From contig JBBDXA010000157.1 in the NCBI GenBank assembly GCA_040902585.1, positions 1 through 22,518 of the forward strand: DNA of 22,518 bases. Reading direction: 5' to 3'. The translations under genes were made by a program, and so were the position numbers. This document shows positions 7,461 through 13,739 of the stretch, piece after piece. The notes below the pieces were generated by a model, which saw nothing but the letters and a program-made list of their open reading frames with translations, was not told the origin of the DNA and ran no database searches. The stretch's first letter is position 1, and each line of letters begins with the position of its first letter. Source of the DNA: JBBDXA01 sp040902585 (GTDB lineage Bacteria; Planctomycetota; Phycisphaerae; Phycisphaerales; Phycisphaeraceae).

Positions 7461-8585
7461 TCAATGCCCGAACAAACTCGTCGGTTGCATCATCCCCTCG
7501 GCATCGAAGTACGCCATCGCCTCTTCCGTGGACTTGAACACCTTCGTTGCCGTCTCCGTGATGAACGGGCTCGGGTTCTTCGCCGGCTTCCAAACCACGT
7601 ACACTTCCTTGCCGTGCTCGAAGGCATGTTGCAGCTCGCGCTCCACGCCGCTGGACAGCCCCGGCATCGGACCGGCTGGCCCCGGCAACTCCGGCACGTA
7701 GCTCACGATCATATCGCTCTGATCTACCAGCTTGAAATCGCGCATGTAAATCTGGCCGTCGATATCGCCGGCGATGTCCAGAATCTGCTTCACACTCACG
7801 CGCAGCTTCGCGCCCTTGCGCTCAGGCCCCGCGCTGACTTCGATAAAATCCTGTCCTGTCTTTGCGGCCTCGATCGCCCAGTCCAGCAGCAGCTTCTCAT
7901 CCACATCGCCCGGGTCGAAGGTGACAAAGCTCTTGGCGATCGCCGCGCGGAAGGCATTGATCTCCGCCTTTACTTCGGGCAGGTTCTCCACGTGCGTCAT
8001 CGGAAAGCTCGGATACACCTTGCGCATCTTGGACCGGCAGATCAGGCGGTAACACGTCTCGAGTGTTTCCACGTGCCTGCCGCGCGACAGGATAAAGAAC
8101 CGGTCCATGCAGCCCAGCGCCTGGGCGAGCAGTTCTGTCGCCATGATCTCTTCCTCGCGCCAGACCATCAAATCTTTGAGCGTGGCGTCGATGGTGTGAT
8201 CGCGATGCAGGCGGTCATGCACGATTTCGATGTTGTCGACCAGGCAGATGAGCGTGTCCAGTTCGAGCTTGTGAAGCTGATCGAAGTCGAACGCGCTGAA
8301 CAGGCCATGCCGCCAGCGGAAGGTGGCGTGGGTATTGACGATGATGTTGGGCTTGCCTGCTGACTCGGTGATGATGTCCTTGAACGCTGCGCGGCGCAGC
8401 GATTGCAGGCGGGAAAGGGGCAGGTCGAGGATGCGCCCCGGCTTCACATCCGAAGCCTCGCTGTACATGATGTCGCCCACGTGATAGGGCTCGATGGACT
8501 CGCCGCGTTCGCCGGCCAGGTTGACGACCTTTTCGACGTATTGCTTCTTATCCATGCCGACCTGGCCGGTGATGATGGCGCGCAT
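7461..8585 (-). CDS. P-loop nucleotide-kinase-like / nucleoside deoxyribosyltransferase-like fusion protein
   Basis: The 374-residue product appears to have two domains. The N-terminal part (about 1-200) begins MRAIITGQVGMDKK, a P-loop-like strand-loop in which the usual GK[ST] is replaced by DKK. It continues with HVGDIMY and NTHATFRWRHG (84-94) and WREEEIMATELLAQ (142-155), features that remind me of archaeal-type adenylate kinases. The C-terminal part (about 277-335) has DQSDMIVSYVPE and SSGVERELQHAFEHGKEVYVV, the pattern of nucleoside 2-deoxyribosyltransferase-like folds (Asp-rich strand, SSG loop, catalytic-type Glu). A role in sensing or salvaging a nucleotide is inference. The ATG at 8585 is chosen over an in-frame start at 8699 because the P-loop strand begins there and GGAG lies upstream. 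It is divergent from floA. Confidence 0.75.
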   Translation of the reverse strand: MRAIITGQVGMDKKQYVEKVVNLAGERGESIEPYHVGDIMYSEASDVKPGRILDLPLSRLQSLRRAAFKDIITESAGKPNIIVNTHATFRWRHGLFSAFDFDQLHKLELDTLICLVDNIEIVHDRLHRDHTIDATLKDLMVWREEEIMATELLAQALGCMDRFFILSRGRHVETLETCYRLICRSKMRKVYPSFPMTHVENLPEVKAEINAFRAAIAKSFVTFDPGDVDEKLLLDWAIEAAKTGQDFIEVSAGPERKGAKLRVSVKQILDIAGDIDGQIYMRDFKLVDQSDMIVSYVPELPGPAGPMPGLSSGVERELQHAFEHGKEVYVVWKPAKNPSPFITETATKVFKSTEEAMAYFDAEGMMQPTSLFGH

Positions 8586-8622
8586 GAGGCAACTCCAAGT
8601 GGGAACGAAGCGAGCGGGGCGG

Positions 8623-8628
8623 ATTATA
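8623..8628 (-). promoter_or_regulatory. Candidate -10 element for the P-loop fusion gene
   Basis: A perfect TATAAT lies on the minus strand in the 186 bp divergent region, about 38 bp before the ATG at 8585. No good -35 box is visible at the usual distance, so this is a weak call. Confidence 0.35.
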
Positions 8629-8771
8629 TCGGTTTGGGAAGACCGGCCACGACGTCCCTCAAATTCGCCTGCCGCAACAGTGGACTTTCCGCCCGCCATC
8701 GCGCATCATGTGTCTGTCTCACTGGTGGAATTTCTTCGGGACTGCAACCTCTTTTTGGCGAGGTGATTGAA

Positions 8772-9815
8772 ATGAACAACGTGATCATTCCCGTTCTGGC
8801 TGCGGACGTCTGGCAGACGGTGCTTATCGCCGTGCTGATCATCGTCGCGCTGATCGTCCTTTTCGTGACCCTGCTCATGGGCCGGTTCTTCAACCTCTGG
8901 CTCCAGGCCAGGTTGTCCAACGCGCCGGTCAGCTTCATGGCGCTCATCGGCATGATGTTCCGAAAGGTCGATCCGCGCGTGATCGTCCTGACCCGCATCC
9001 AGGCGATGAAGGCAGGCATTCACATCTCGACCGACCAGCTTGAAGCGCATTACCTCTCAGGCGGTCGCATTCGTACCGTGGTGAATGCCCTGATCGCCGC
9101 GGACCGCGCCGAGATGGAACTGCCCTGGGATCGCGCCTGTGCGATCGACCTGGCCGGCCGCGATATTTTCGAGGCGGTGCAGACCTCCGTGAACCCGCGC
9201 GTGATCGATTGCCCCAACCCGGCGGGCGGGCGCATGACCATCGACGCCGTCGCCCAGGACGGCATCCAGCTCAAGGCCAAGGCCCGCGTGACCGTTCGCG
9301 CCAATCTCGCCAAGCTCATCGGCGGTGCGACGGAAGAAACCATCATCGCCCGCGTCGGCGAAGGCATCGTCACCACCATCGGCTCGGCGCCCAGCCACAA
9401 GGCCGTGCTCGAAAATCCTGACCGCATCTCCAAGACCGTGCTCGAGAAAGGCCTGGACGCAGGCACCGCGTTTGAGATTCTTTCGATCGACATCGCGGAC
9501 ATTGACGTGGGTGACAACATCGGCGCGAAGCTCCAGGCCGACCAGGCGGAGGCGGACAAGCGCCGCTTCCAGGCCGAGGCTGAGAAGAGGCGCGCCGCGG
9601 CTATCGCGGTGGAGCAGGAACATAAGGCTGAGGTGCAGAAGAACCGGGCGCTGGTGGTGCTCGCCGAGGCGGAGATTCCCAAGGCCATGGCCGAGGCGTT
9701 CCGCAACGGCAACCTGGGCATCATGGATTACTACAAGATGCGCAACGTGCAGGCTGACACGGGCATGCGCGAGAGCATCGCGGGTGATGCGGGCTCGAAG
9801 CCGGCGGGGACGTGA
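8772..9815 (+). CDS. floA: Flotillin-like protein FloA
   Basis: This 347-residue protein matches the FloA (YqfA) family of bacterial flotillins, which organise membrane microdomains. A hydrophobic segment at about residues 13-36 anchors it. The SPFH-like core includes the family stretches LTRIQAMKAG, LSGGRIRTVVNALIAA, DLAGRDIFEAVQTSVNP, VTVRANLAKLIGGATEETI and DIADIDVGDNIGA. An Ala/Glu/Lys-rich coiled coil (EAEKRRAAAIAVEQEHKAEVQ region) follows, and the tail has the family motif GIMDYYKMRN. Length is normal for FloA. The ATG at 8772 has GAGG about 8 nt upstream and places the membrane anchor at the N-terminus; a longer in-frame extension would begin in the neighbouring divergent gene. No NfeD-like partner is adjacent. 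It converges with the nucleotidyltransferase gene with only 3 bp between stops. Confidence 0.94.
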   Translation: MNNVIIPVLAADVWQTVLIAVLIIVALIVLFVTLLMGRFFNLWLQARLSNAPVSFMALIGMMFRKVDPRVIVLTRIQAMKAGIHISTDQLEAHYLSGGRIRTVVNALIAADRAEMELPWDRACAIDLAGRDIFEAVQTSVNPRVIDCPNPAGGRMTIDAVAQDGIQLKAKARVTVRANLAKLIGGATEETIIARVGEGIVTTIGSAPSHKAVLENPDRISKTVLEKGLDAGTAFEILSIDIADIDVGDNIGAKLQADQAEADKRRFQAEAEKRRAAAIAVEQEHKAEVQKNRALVVLAEAEIPKAMAEAFRNGNLGIMDYYKMRNVQADTGMRESIAGDAGSKPAGT

Positions 9816-9818
9816 GTT

Positions 9819-10289
9819 TCAACCGCCTGATGCTTTCTTTTTCCAATACTCGGCGAAGGCTCGCAGTCGCGGGAGCGATTCGCGATCCTTTTCGCGCCCT
9901 GTCGCCTCTTTACTCATGATGATGTCTTCAATGTGGCAGACGGGGAAGCCTTGAACGTCCACGCGCCTGCTCCAGGCATCGGAGAAGTCATCAATGCCAT
10001 CAGGCGCAAAGATCAGGTCGAGATCGAAAGGGCCGGTCTTGAGTTGAACGAAATCCTTTCCTCGAACGATGTCAGATGCCTGCGAAGGCGTCAACGAAAA
10101 TCCTAATTCGGCAAGAGCCGCGACGATGGCTCGGCCGTTGCTCTCGGACCGTTGCACATAGATGTCAGCGTCCTGCGTCGTATCCGGGAAGCCGAGGAGG
10201 ACGGCACCAGACTTGCCAATGAACAGGTACCGCACGTCATGACGAGCAAATGCATCGCGGATTTCCTGCGCCTGTCGGAATTCAAACAC
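9819..10289 (-). CDS. Nucleotidyltransferase-fold protein
   Basis: This 156-residue protein has the signature of a minimal pol-beta-type nucleotidyltransferase: GKSGAVLLGFPDTTQDADIYV (G25-K26-S27, then D40 and D42) and a third acidic site in FDLDLIF (D89/D91). The end, SKEATGREKDRESLPRL, resembles the C-terminus of AbiEii-like and related nucleotidyltransferases, where a Lys follows a helix carrying GRxKD. The GTG start at 10289 is inferred: it precedes the conserved region, and GTGTTTGA overlaps the stop of the upstream small gene by 8 nt. The pair is probably co-translated. Substrate is unknown: it could be a tRNA- or protein-modifying toxin, or an antibiotic-type transferase. Confidence 0.72.
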   Translation of the reverse strand: MFEFRQAQEIRDAFARHDVRYLFIGKSGAVLLGFPDTTQDADIYVQRSESNGRAIVAALAELGFSLTPSQASDIVRGKDFVQLKTGPFDLDLIFAPDGIDDFSDAWSRRVDVQGFPVCHIEDIIMSKEATGREKDRESLPRLRAFAEYWKKKASGG

Positions 10290-10512
10290 GGTGATACCCC
10301 AACCAGCGAGGAAGATTGGCTTCGCACCACTGCCGGTACTCCTCCATCGTTTCAAACGAACGATAATCGGCATCGTCCATCACAGGTTTGTAGGTTTTGA
10401 TGAACGCATACTTCATCCGTTGCTCCAGCGGCCTCTTCGCCGCCGCTTCAAATTCCTCCAACCACTCCTTGGGAATGTGTGAAAGATCAGACTCGGTCTT
10501 TTCATCTGGCAT
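10282..10512 (-). CDS. Small acidic protein paired with the nucleotidyltransferase
   Basis: The 76-residue product has no signal peptide or membrane segment. It is rich in charged and aromatic residues, with the run DDADYRSFETMEEYRQWCE and an ending NLPRWLGYHRV. I do not know its function. Its stop overlaps the GTG start of the nucleotidyltransferase by 8 nt. This small-gene-first arrangement resembles toxin-antitoxin modules, with this protein as the possible antitoxin or accessory subunit; that is inference. It is divergent from the asparaginase gene, with 38 bp between start codons. A purine-rich ribosome site is not obvious. Confidence 0.68.
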   Translation of the reverse strand: MPDEKTESDLSHIPKEWLEEFEAAAKRPLEQRMKYAFIKTYKPVMDDADYRSFETMEEYRQWCEANLPRWLGYHRV

Positions 10513-10550
10513 CGATGGTATTGTACGCCCCTCGCAGTAAGGACGTACAC

Positions 10551-11522
10551 ATGCCCAAGCCCATCATCCTCGCCACATGGTCCTTCGGGAAGAAGGCGGT
10601 CGCTTCAGGTTGGCCGATTCTTTCAGCCGGCGGCAGCGCGCTCGATGCCGTCGAACAGGCGTGCATCACCGTCGAGTCCGACCCTGAAGTTGATTCCGTC
10701 GGCCGCGGCGGCTTGCCTGATCGCACCGGTCGTGTGAGTCTCGACGGCTGCGTGATGCTCTCGCCTTCGCAGTGCGGTTCGGTCTGTTTTATCCGTAGAT
10801 ACAACCATCCGGTTTCGATCGCCCGGCGCGTGATGGAGCGGACGCCGCACGTCATGCTGGCCGGCGAAGGGGCGGAGGCGTTCGCTGCCGAGCAGGGCTT
10901 TATGCAGGAAGAGCTGCTCACGGAAGCGGCCCGTGCCGCGTGGCAGAGGAAGATGGATGAACTGAAGAAGGACGGATCCAACTACGAACGCGTCGCGGCT
11001 GCGGCGAATCGGGAGGAGAGTTCCGAGTTGCGGGTTCCGGGTTCCGAGTTGGCTGGGGCCGGAATTCAAAACCCGGAACCCGGAACCCATAACCCGGAAC
11101 CTCATCACGACACCGTCGGCGTCCTCGCCCTCGACGCGCGCGGCACGCTCGCAGGCGCCTGTTCCACCAGCGGCCTGTCGCTCAAGCTGCCTGGTCGCGT
11201 CGGCGATTCGCCCATCATCGGGCACGGGCTCTATGTGCATCCCAACCACGGCGCAGCCGTCGCCACCGGCAACGGTGAACTGGTCATGGGCACGTGTCTT
11301 TCGTTTCTCGCCGTCGAAGGCATGCGACGAGGCATGAAACCGAACGAGGCGCTGCATGCATGCATGCAACGCCTCGTGGAGAGTTTCAAGTTGGAAGAGC
11401 ATCATCAGGTGGGCATGATCGCCCTGACGCCTGAGGGTGACTGGGCACAGGCCTCGGTGCGCGATGGGTATCGCACGGCTGTGCGTCACGCCGCGTGCGA
11501 TGATCTCATCGATGCGCGATGA
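10551..11522 (+). CDS. N4-(beta-N-acetylglucosaminyl)-L-asparaginase (glycosylasparaginase), Ntn hydrolase
   Basis: The 323-residue protein belongs to the glycosylasparaginase branch of Thr-type Ntn hydrolases. These cut themselves between Asp and Thr and then hydrolyse the Asn-sugar bond or related beta-aspartyl compounds. Visible landmarks are SAGGSALDAVEQ (25-36), VGRGGLPDRTGRVSLDG (50-66), the self-cleavage site HHDTVG with Asp187/Thr188, GRVGDSPIIGHGLY and the substrate loop ATGNGELVM. The alpha chain ends in an odd linker (about residues 155-184) encoded by a palindromic heptamer repeat. No signal peptide is seen, so it is probably cytoplasmic. The ATG at 10551 has TAAGGA about 8 nt upstream. 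Its 3' end overlaps a convergent small gene by 37 bp. Confidence 0.92.
   Translation: MPKPIILATWSFGKKAVASGWPILSAGGSALDAVEQACITVESDPEVDSVGRGGLPDRTGRVSLDGCVMLSPSQCGSVCFIRRYNHPVSIARRVMERTPHVMLAGEGAEAFAAEQGFMQEELLTEAARAAWQRKMDELKKDGSNYERVAAAANREESSELRVPGSELAGAGIQNPEPGTHNPEPHHDTVGVLALDARGTLAGACSTSGLSLKLPGRVGDSPIIGHGLYVHPNHGAAVATGNGELVMGTCLSFLAVEGMRRGMKPNEALHACMQRLVESFKLEEHHQVGMIALTPEGDWAQASVRDGYRTAVRHAACDDLIDAR
11020..11099 (+). repeat. Palindromic heptamer repeat inside the asparaginase gene
   Basis: The left arm (11021-11050) is made of 7-bp units like GTTCCGG; the right arm (11070-11099) of units like AACCCGG. The arms are inverted copies that match at 26 of 30 positions, separated by a 19 nt loop. 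The element is read in frame through the linker just before the self-cleavage Thr. It adds roughly 30 residues rich in Glu, Pro, Ser, Gly and Asn. Confidence 0.9.
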
Positions 11523-11806
11523 ATCCGGCCCTGTACCGCGGGCATCGCCGGCGCGGCTTCAGGCATCGGCAGCATCTTGTAATCAACCCACTTGACCAGG
11601 TTGAGCATCTCGCCCGGCTGGCCCACGACGCGGTACTTGCCGGGGCCGTGGACACGGTCCACCGCGCGCTGGGCGCAGAGTCGCCGGCCTTCGTACTCTT
11701 GCGGGTCCATCGGAATGCCGACGCGGTTGGGCCTTGCTTTGCCCTTGCGCTTGGGCGTGTGTTTGTTGTGGTTTCGTGTGCGTGTTCGTGTGGTTGCAGT
11801 CATCAT
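11486..11806 (-). CDS. Small basic protein of unknown function
   Basis: The 106-residue product starts with a Thr/Arg/Lys/His-rich basic stretch (to about residue 30) followed by a compact region (VGIPMDPQEYEGRRLCAQRA, then GKYRVVGQPGEMLNLVKWVDY). The tail is low-complexity. The basic start suggests nucleic-acid contact, but I do not recognise a family. The ATG at 11806 (two ATG in tandem) has GGAGA with an 8 nt spacer, which supports translation. The last 37 bp overlap the end of the convergent asparaginase gene. It begins about 60 nt beyond the terminator of the candidate sigma-54 leader, so readthrough of that terminator would express it. Confidence 0.5.
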   Translation of the reverse strand: MMTATTRTRTRNHNKHTPKRKGKARPNRVGIPMDPQEYEGRRLCAQRAVDRVHGPGKYRVVGQPGEMLNLVKWVDYKMLPMPEAAPAMPAVQGRIHRASMRSSHAA

Positions 11807-11867
11807 GGTTGTGGTCTCCGTATGGTTAGCCGTTGGAAGCTGGTCGCTCGCGGCTCGAATGATCAAG

Positions 11868-11901
11868 AAAAAAGCCACCCGGCTCGCCGATCGGGTGGCT
11901 T
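11868..11901 (-). terminator. Intrinsic terminator ending the candidate leader RNA
   Basis: On the minus strand AAGCCACCCG (11901-11892) and CGGGTGGCTT (11881-11872) form a perfect 10-bp stem with a 10 nt loop, followed by a run of six T (11873-11868). It is the strongest minus-strand terminator in the window, yet no full-length gene ends directly before it. Confidence 0.88.
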
Positions 11902-11947
11902 GCGGCAGAAACGCGTTGCCTACACAGCCACGCGTCCGCCCTTTTGG

Positions 11948-12083
11948 AGAAGCCGGTCGGACGCCCCTGGTTCATTCGTTTTGTTGTTGGTTTGATTGTC
12001 GAACCATCGTGTTCGCTCCTTTCAGGGGCTTGTCACGCCGCAGCGGTCGTTGCCGCAGGCGTGCGGGCGTCCGCCCGGCTTCT
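11948..12083. repeat. 19-bp inverted repeat pair
   Basis: AGAAGCCGG-T-CGGACGCCC at 11948-11966 is the reverse complement of 12065-12083 except at the central base. The arms are 98 bp apart. No target-site duplication flanks them. A ten-base part, GCGTCCGCCC (12067-12076), also recurs directly at 11932-11941. Confidence 0.92.
11972..12007 (-). CDS. Gln/Asn-rich leader peptide ORF (11 codons)
   Basis: The ORF reads MVRQSNQQQNE and stop. It has one of the best ribosome sites in the window: AAAGGAG with an 8 nt spacer. Four of eleven residues are Gln, all encoded by CAA, and two are Asn. It is only about 36% GC, in a GC-rich neighbourhood. The stop lies five bases before segment B of the leader RNA, so a ribosome ending or stalling here would cover the pairing region. 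Whether the peptide is made is unknown. The stop overlaps an ATG (ATGA), so a second short frame could also be read. Confidence 0.5.
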   Translation of the reverse strand: MVRQSNQQQNE

Positions 12084-12121
12084 GCATCTCAATCCACTTC
12101 ACGTCTCCATCAATCCCTTTT

Positions 12122-12137
12122 TGCAAAGGTGATGCCA
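12122..12137 (-). promoter_or_regulatory. Second candidate sigma-54 promoter
   Basis: On the minus strand TGGCAT (12137-12132), five bases, then TTGCA (12126-12122) matches TGGCAC-N5-TTGCW with one mismatch (last base of the -24 box). The predicted start is a G at about 12111. It lies about 150 bp past the end of the hydrolase gene and leads into the structured leader. A match this good is not rare enough to stand alone; the downstream structure is the supporting evidence. The stretch 12138-12283 holds no gene I can support, only a weak stem-loop at about 12270-12293 at the end of the hydrolase gene. Confidence 0.5.
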
Positions 12138-12283
12138 GACCGACAGTAGGCAGGTGTTTCCCCGCGAAAGGGGCGCAGATGCCTTCCATTTGCCTCAGAA
12201 TGGGCTTATTCATCTGAAACCGGAGATGACATGTCGAAATAACGATGGATCGTTAAGCACAACAGAAATGACCTGCCTTGCGT

Positions 12284-13255
12284 TTAGGCAGTCGCGGATT
12301 TCCGGGAGAGGTCTATTGACGCGCACTGATGCATCGCTGATTCACAGAACCGTAACACAGCTTCATCCACGCCCGCCCAGCGCAGCGTGACGACGTTGAA
12401 ATGATCGGCACCCTCGGCTGCGACGAATCCACAGTCGTCGCGCCCGCTGGCCTGCATGATGACGTGAGCGTGGTCCTCGGCAGGCAGGTTCACATCCTGC
12501 GTGCCGACAACGAAGAGCACCGGCACGCCAATGCGCGTGATCATGTCCAGCGGCGCAGCCTGATCGATATCCATGTCACGCTGATTGCAGAATTGCTTCA
12601 TGCCGCGCACCGCCCAGTCGGCGCTGAACCATTTCGCGTATCGCCTCTGATAGGAGCGGATGGCATCGGTGAAGCGCGCAAAGGGCGCGTAGGCGACGAC
12701 GCCTGCGACACGTTTATCCTGGGCGGCGTGACACAAGGAAGATGCTGCGCCCATGGAGACGCCCATGGTGATCACGCGGTTGTCGATCCAGCCGCGGCGA
12801 ATGCTTTCGTCGATGACATGGCCAAGGTCGTGTTGTTCCAGGACGCCGAGCGTGGAGTACCTGCCGCCCGAGCTGCCGTGCCCGCGCTGATCGAACATGA
12901 CAACAGGATGTCCCGCGGCAGTGAGGACGCGCGCCAGGCGGAAGTGAAATTCTTTCGTCTCGGTCCAGCCATGCGCGAAGACCACGGGCAGGGCGGCAGG
13001 CAGCGGCGGGAGATTTCCCTTACCGCGCTCGACGACGAGCTCGCGCGGGTGCTGCGGCGGAAAGTAGGACGCATCGAGCGCGACGCTGTCGGCTGCTTTG
13101 ACGGTGAACGACTCACTGATGAGATCGTTGCCGCGCCTGCGATTGGAAAGCTGCGCCCATCGCGAAGGGGCGATGCGCGGAATCTTGAACGTGGCCCACG
13201 CCATGAGGCGCGAGAGCCAGTCCATGGGGCCGGGCTTGTTGGGGTCGTGGGGCAT
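12284..13255 (-). CDS. Alpha/beta hydrolase
   Basis: The 323-residue protein has the alpha/beta hydrolase layout: the oxyanion region AHGWTE (94-99), the FDQRGHGSSGG strand-turn (121-131), the nucleophile elbow GVSMG with Ser167, an acid in GTQD (Asp254) and His285 in GADH. The HGW and FDQRGHGSSGG pattern resembles serine aminopeptidase (S33)-like and BAAT-like esterases; the substrate cannot be told. The N-terminus (WLSRLMAWATFKIP) is amphipathic and may touch the membrane. It is the last clear gene of the minus-strand lipid A cluster, 157 bp after the AlbA_2 remnant. That gap is AT-rich and may carry its own promoter. The ATG at 13255 has only a weak ribosome site. Confidence 0.9.
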   Translation of the reverse strand: MPHDPNKPGPMDWLSRLMAWATFKIPRIAPSRWAQLSNRRRGNDLISESFTVKAADSVALDASYFPPQHPRELVVERGKGNLPPLPAALPVVFAHGWTETKEFHFRLARVLTAAGHPVVMFDQRGHGSSGGRYSTLGVLEQHDLGHVIDESIRRGWIDNRVITMGVSMGAASSLCHAAQDKRVAGVVAYAPFARFTDAIRSYQRRYAKWFSADWAVRGMKQFCNQRDMDIDQAAPLDMITRIGVPVLFVVGTQDVNLPAEDHAHVIMQASGRDDCGFVAAEGADHFNVVTLRWAGVDEAVLRFCESAMHQCASIDLSRKSATA

Positions 13256-13412
13256 GAGGAGTCATCCATCCCGTTTTCGTGAGTGAACGCTCTGCTTGAT
13301 CGCGGCTGCTCCGGCATATCAAAGTGGAGGAAACGCTTAAATACGTAAAATGCTGAAAAAACGCAATTTATGTGCTCTTGTCATCGCCGCGAGGGCAATC
13401 GATAAAACAGAT

Positions 13413-13739
13413 TCATGCCCAAGCTGGAAGGTATCTCGCCAGTTTTCGTGAAGATCCGACCCTTTCATCCAACTTGATGATGCCAGCGTCGATGGTGGCG
13501 GCAATGATCTGCGAGACGGTGGCGCTCTTCCTTTCCGGTAGGTTGAATCGTTCACGCAGCGATTGATTCGTCATATGTTCGCGCATGACCCATCGCAGCG
13601 CGCAGTGCTGGTAGATAGCCACGCAGTATTGGAACAGCTTTTTGTTGTCGAATTGAACCTTCGCCTCTTTGAACTCAAGTCGCTGATGTTCTGAACGGTG
13701 TGCCCGCCAAAGGTCAATCTGTTGGGGTGTGGTCGCCAT
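13413..13739 (-). pseudogene. Internally deleted AlbA_2/RecG-like ATP-binding protein remnant
   Basis: The 108-residue frame joins two ends of a much longer protein. Residues 1-43 (SEHQRLEFKEAKVQFDNKKL and YCVAI) match the start of AlbA_2 (Schlafen-like) transcriptional-regulator or helicase-related proteins; the expected continuation with a glycine-rich ATP-binding loop is missing. It jumps straight to a C-terminal winged-helix-like part (MTNQSLRERFNLPERKSATVSQIIAATIDAGIIK, ending RKLARYLPAWA) that normally sits several hundred residues later. The frame is intact and its ATG directly follows the lpxC-fabZ stop (TGAATG), so a short protein may still be made. It could be a working mini-protein rather than debris. 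The family assignment is from memory of sequence patterns. Confidence 0.68.

Larger units (their letters stand above)
11868..12111 (-). ncRNA. Candidate sigma-54-dependent leader or small RNA with switchable structure
   Basis: From the start predicted by the promoter at 12122-12137 to the terminator, the RNA would be about 244 nt. Segment A (12083-12065) pairs with segment B (11966-11948) over 18 of 19 positions, enclosing a stem-loop (12063-12034), a strong ribosome site and an 11-codon ORF. Segment C (11941-11932) repeats ten bases of A exactly and can pair with B instead. Further, GTGGCT at 11931-11926 is complementary to part of the terminator's first arm. This A:B versus B:C layout is like an attenuator, with the small basic-protein gene as the possible regulated gene. 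A free-standing small RNA, or a miniature mobile element with terminal repeats, are alternatives. Confidence 0.5.

Noticed and set aside
11948..12083. Miniature inverted-repeat transposable element
   Set aside because: Not fully excluded, but no target-site duplication flanks the 19-bp arms, and the interior has a strong ribosome site, a mini-ORF and a third copy of part of the arm outside the repeat, which fits an RNA switch better.
11944..12132. Plus-strand 62-codon frame with a hydrophobic segment across the leader region
   Set aside because: It is the complement of the inverted-repeat leader, has no ribosome site, and the strong promoter, ribosome site and terminator signals all lie on the minus strand.
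12270..12293. Hairpin at the end of the hydrolase gene as terminator
   Set aside because: The stem has a bulge and the following sequence lacks a real T-tract; it may be a weak terminator but cannot be supported.
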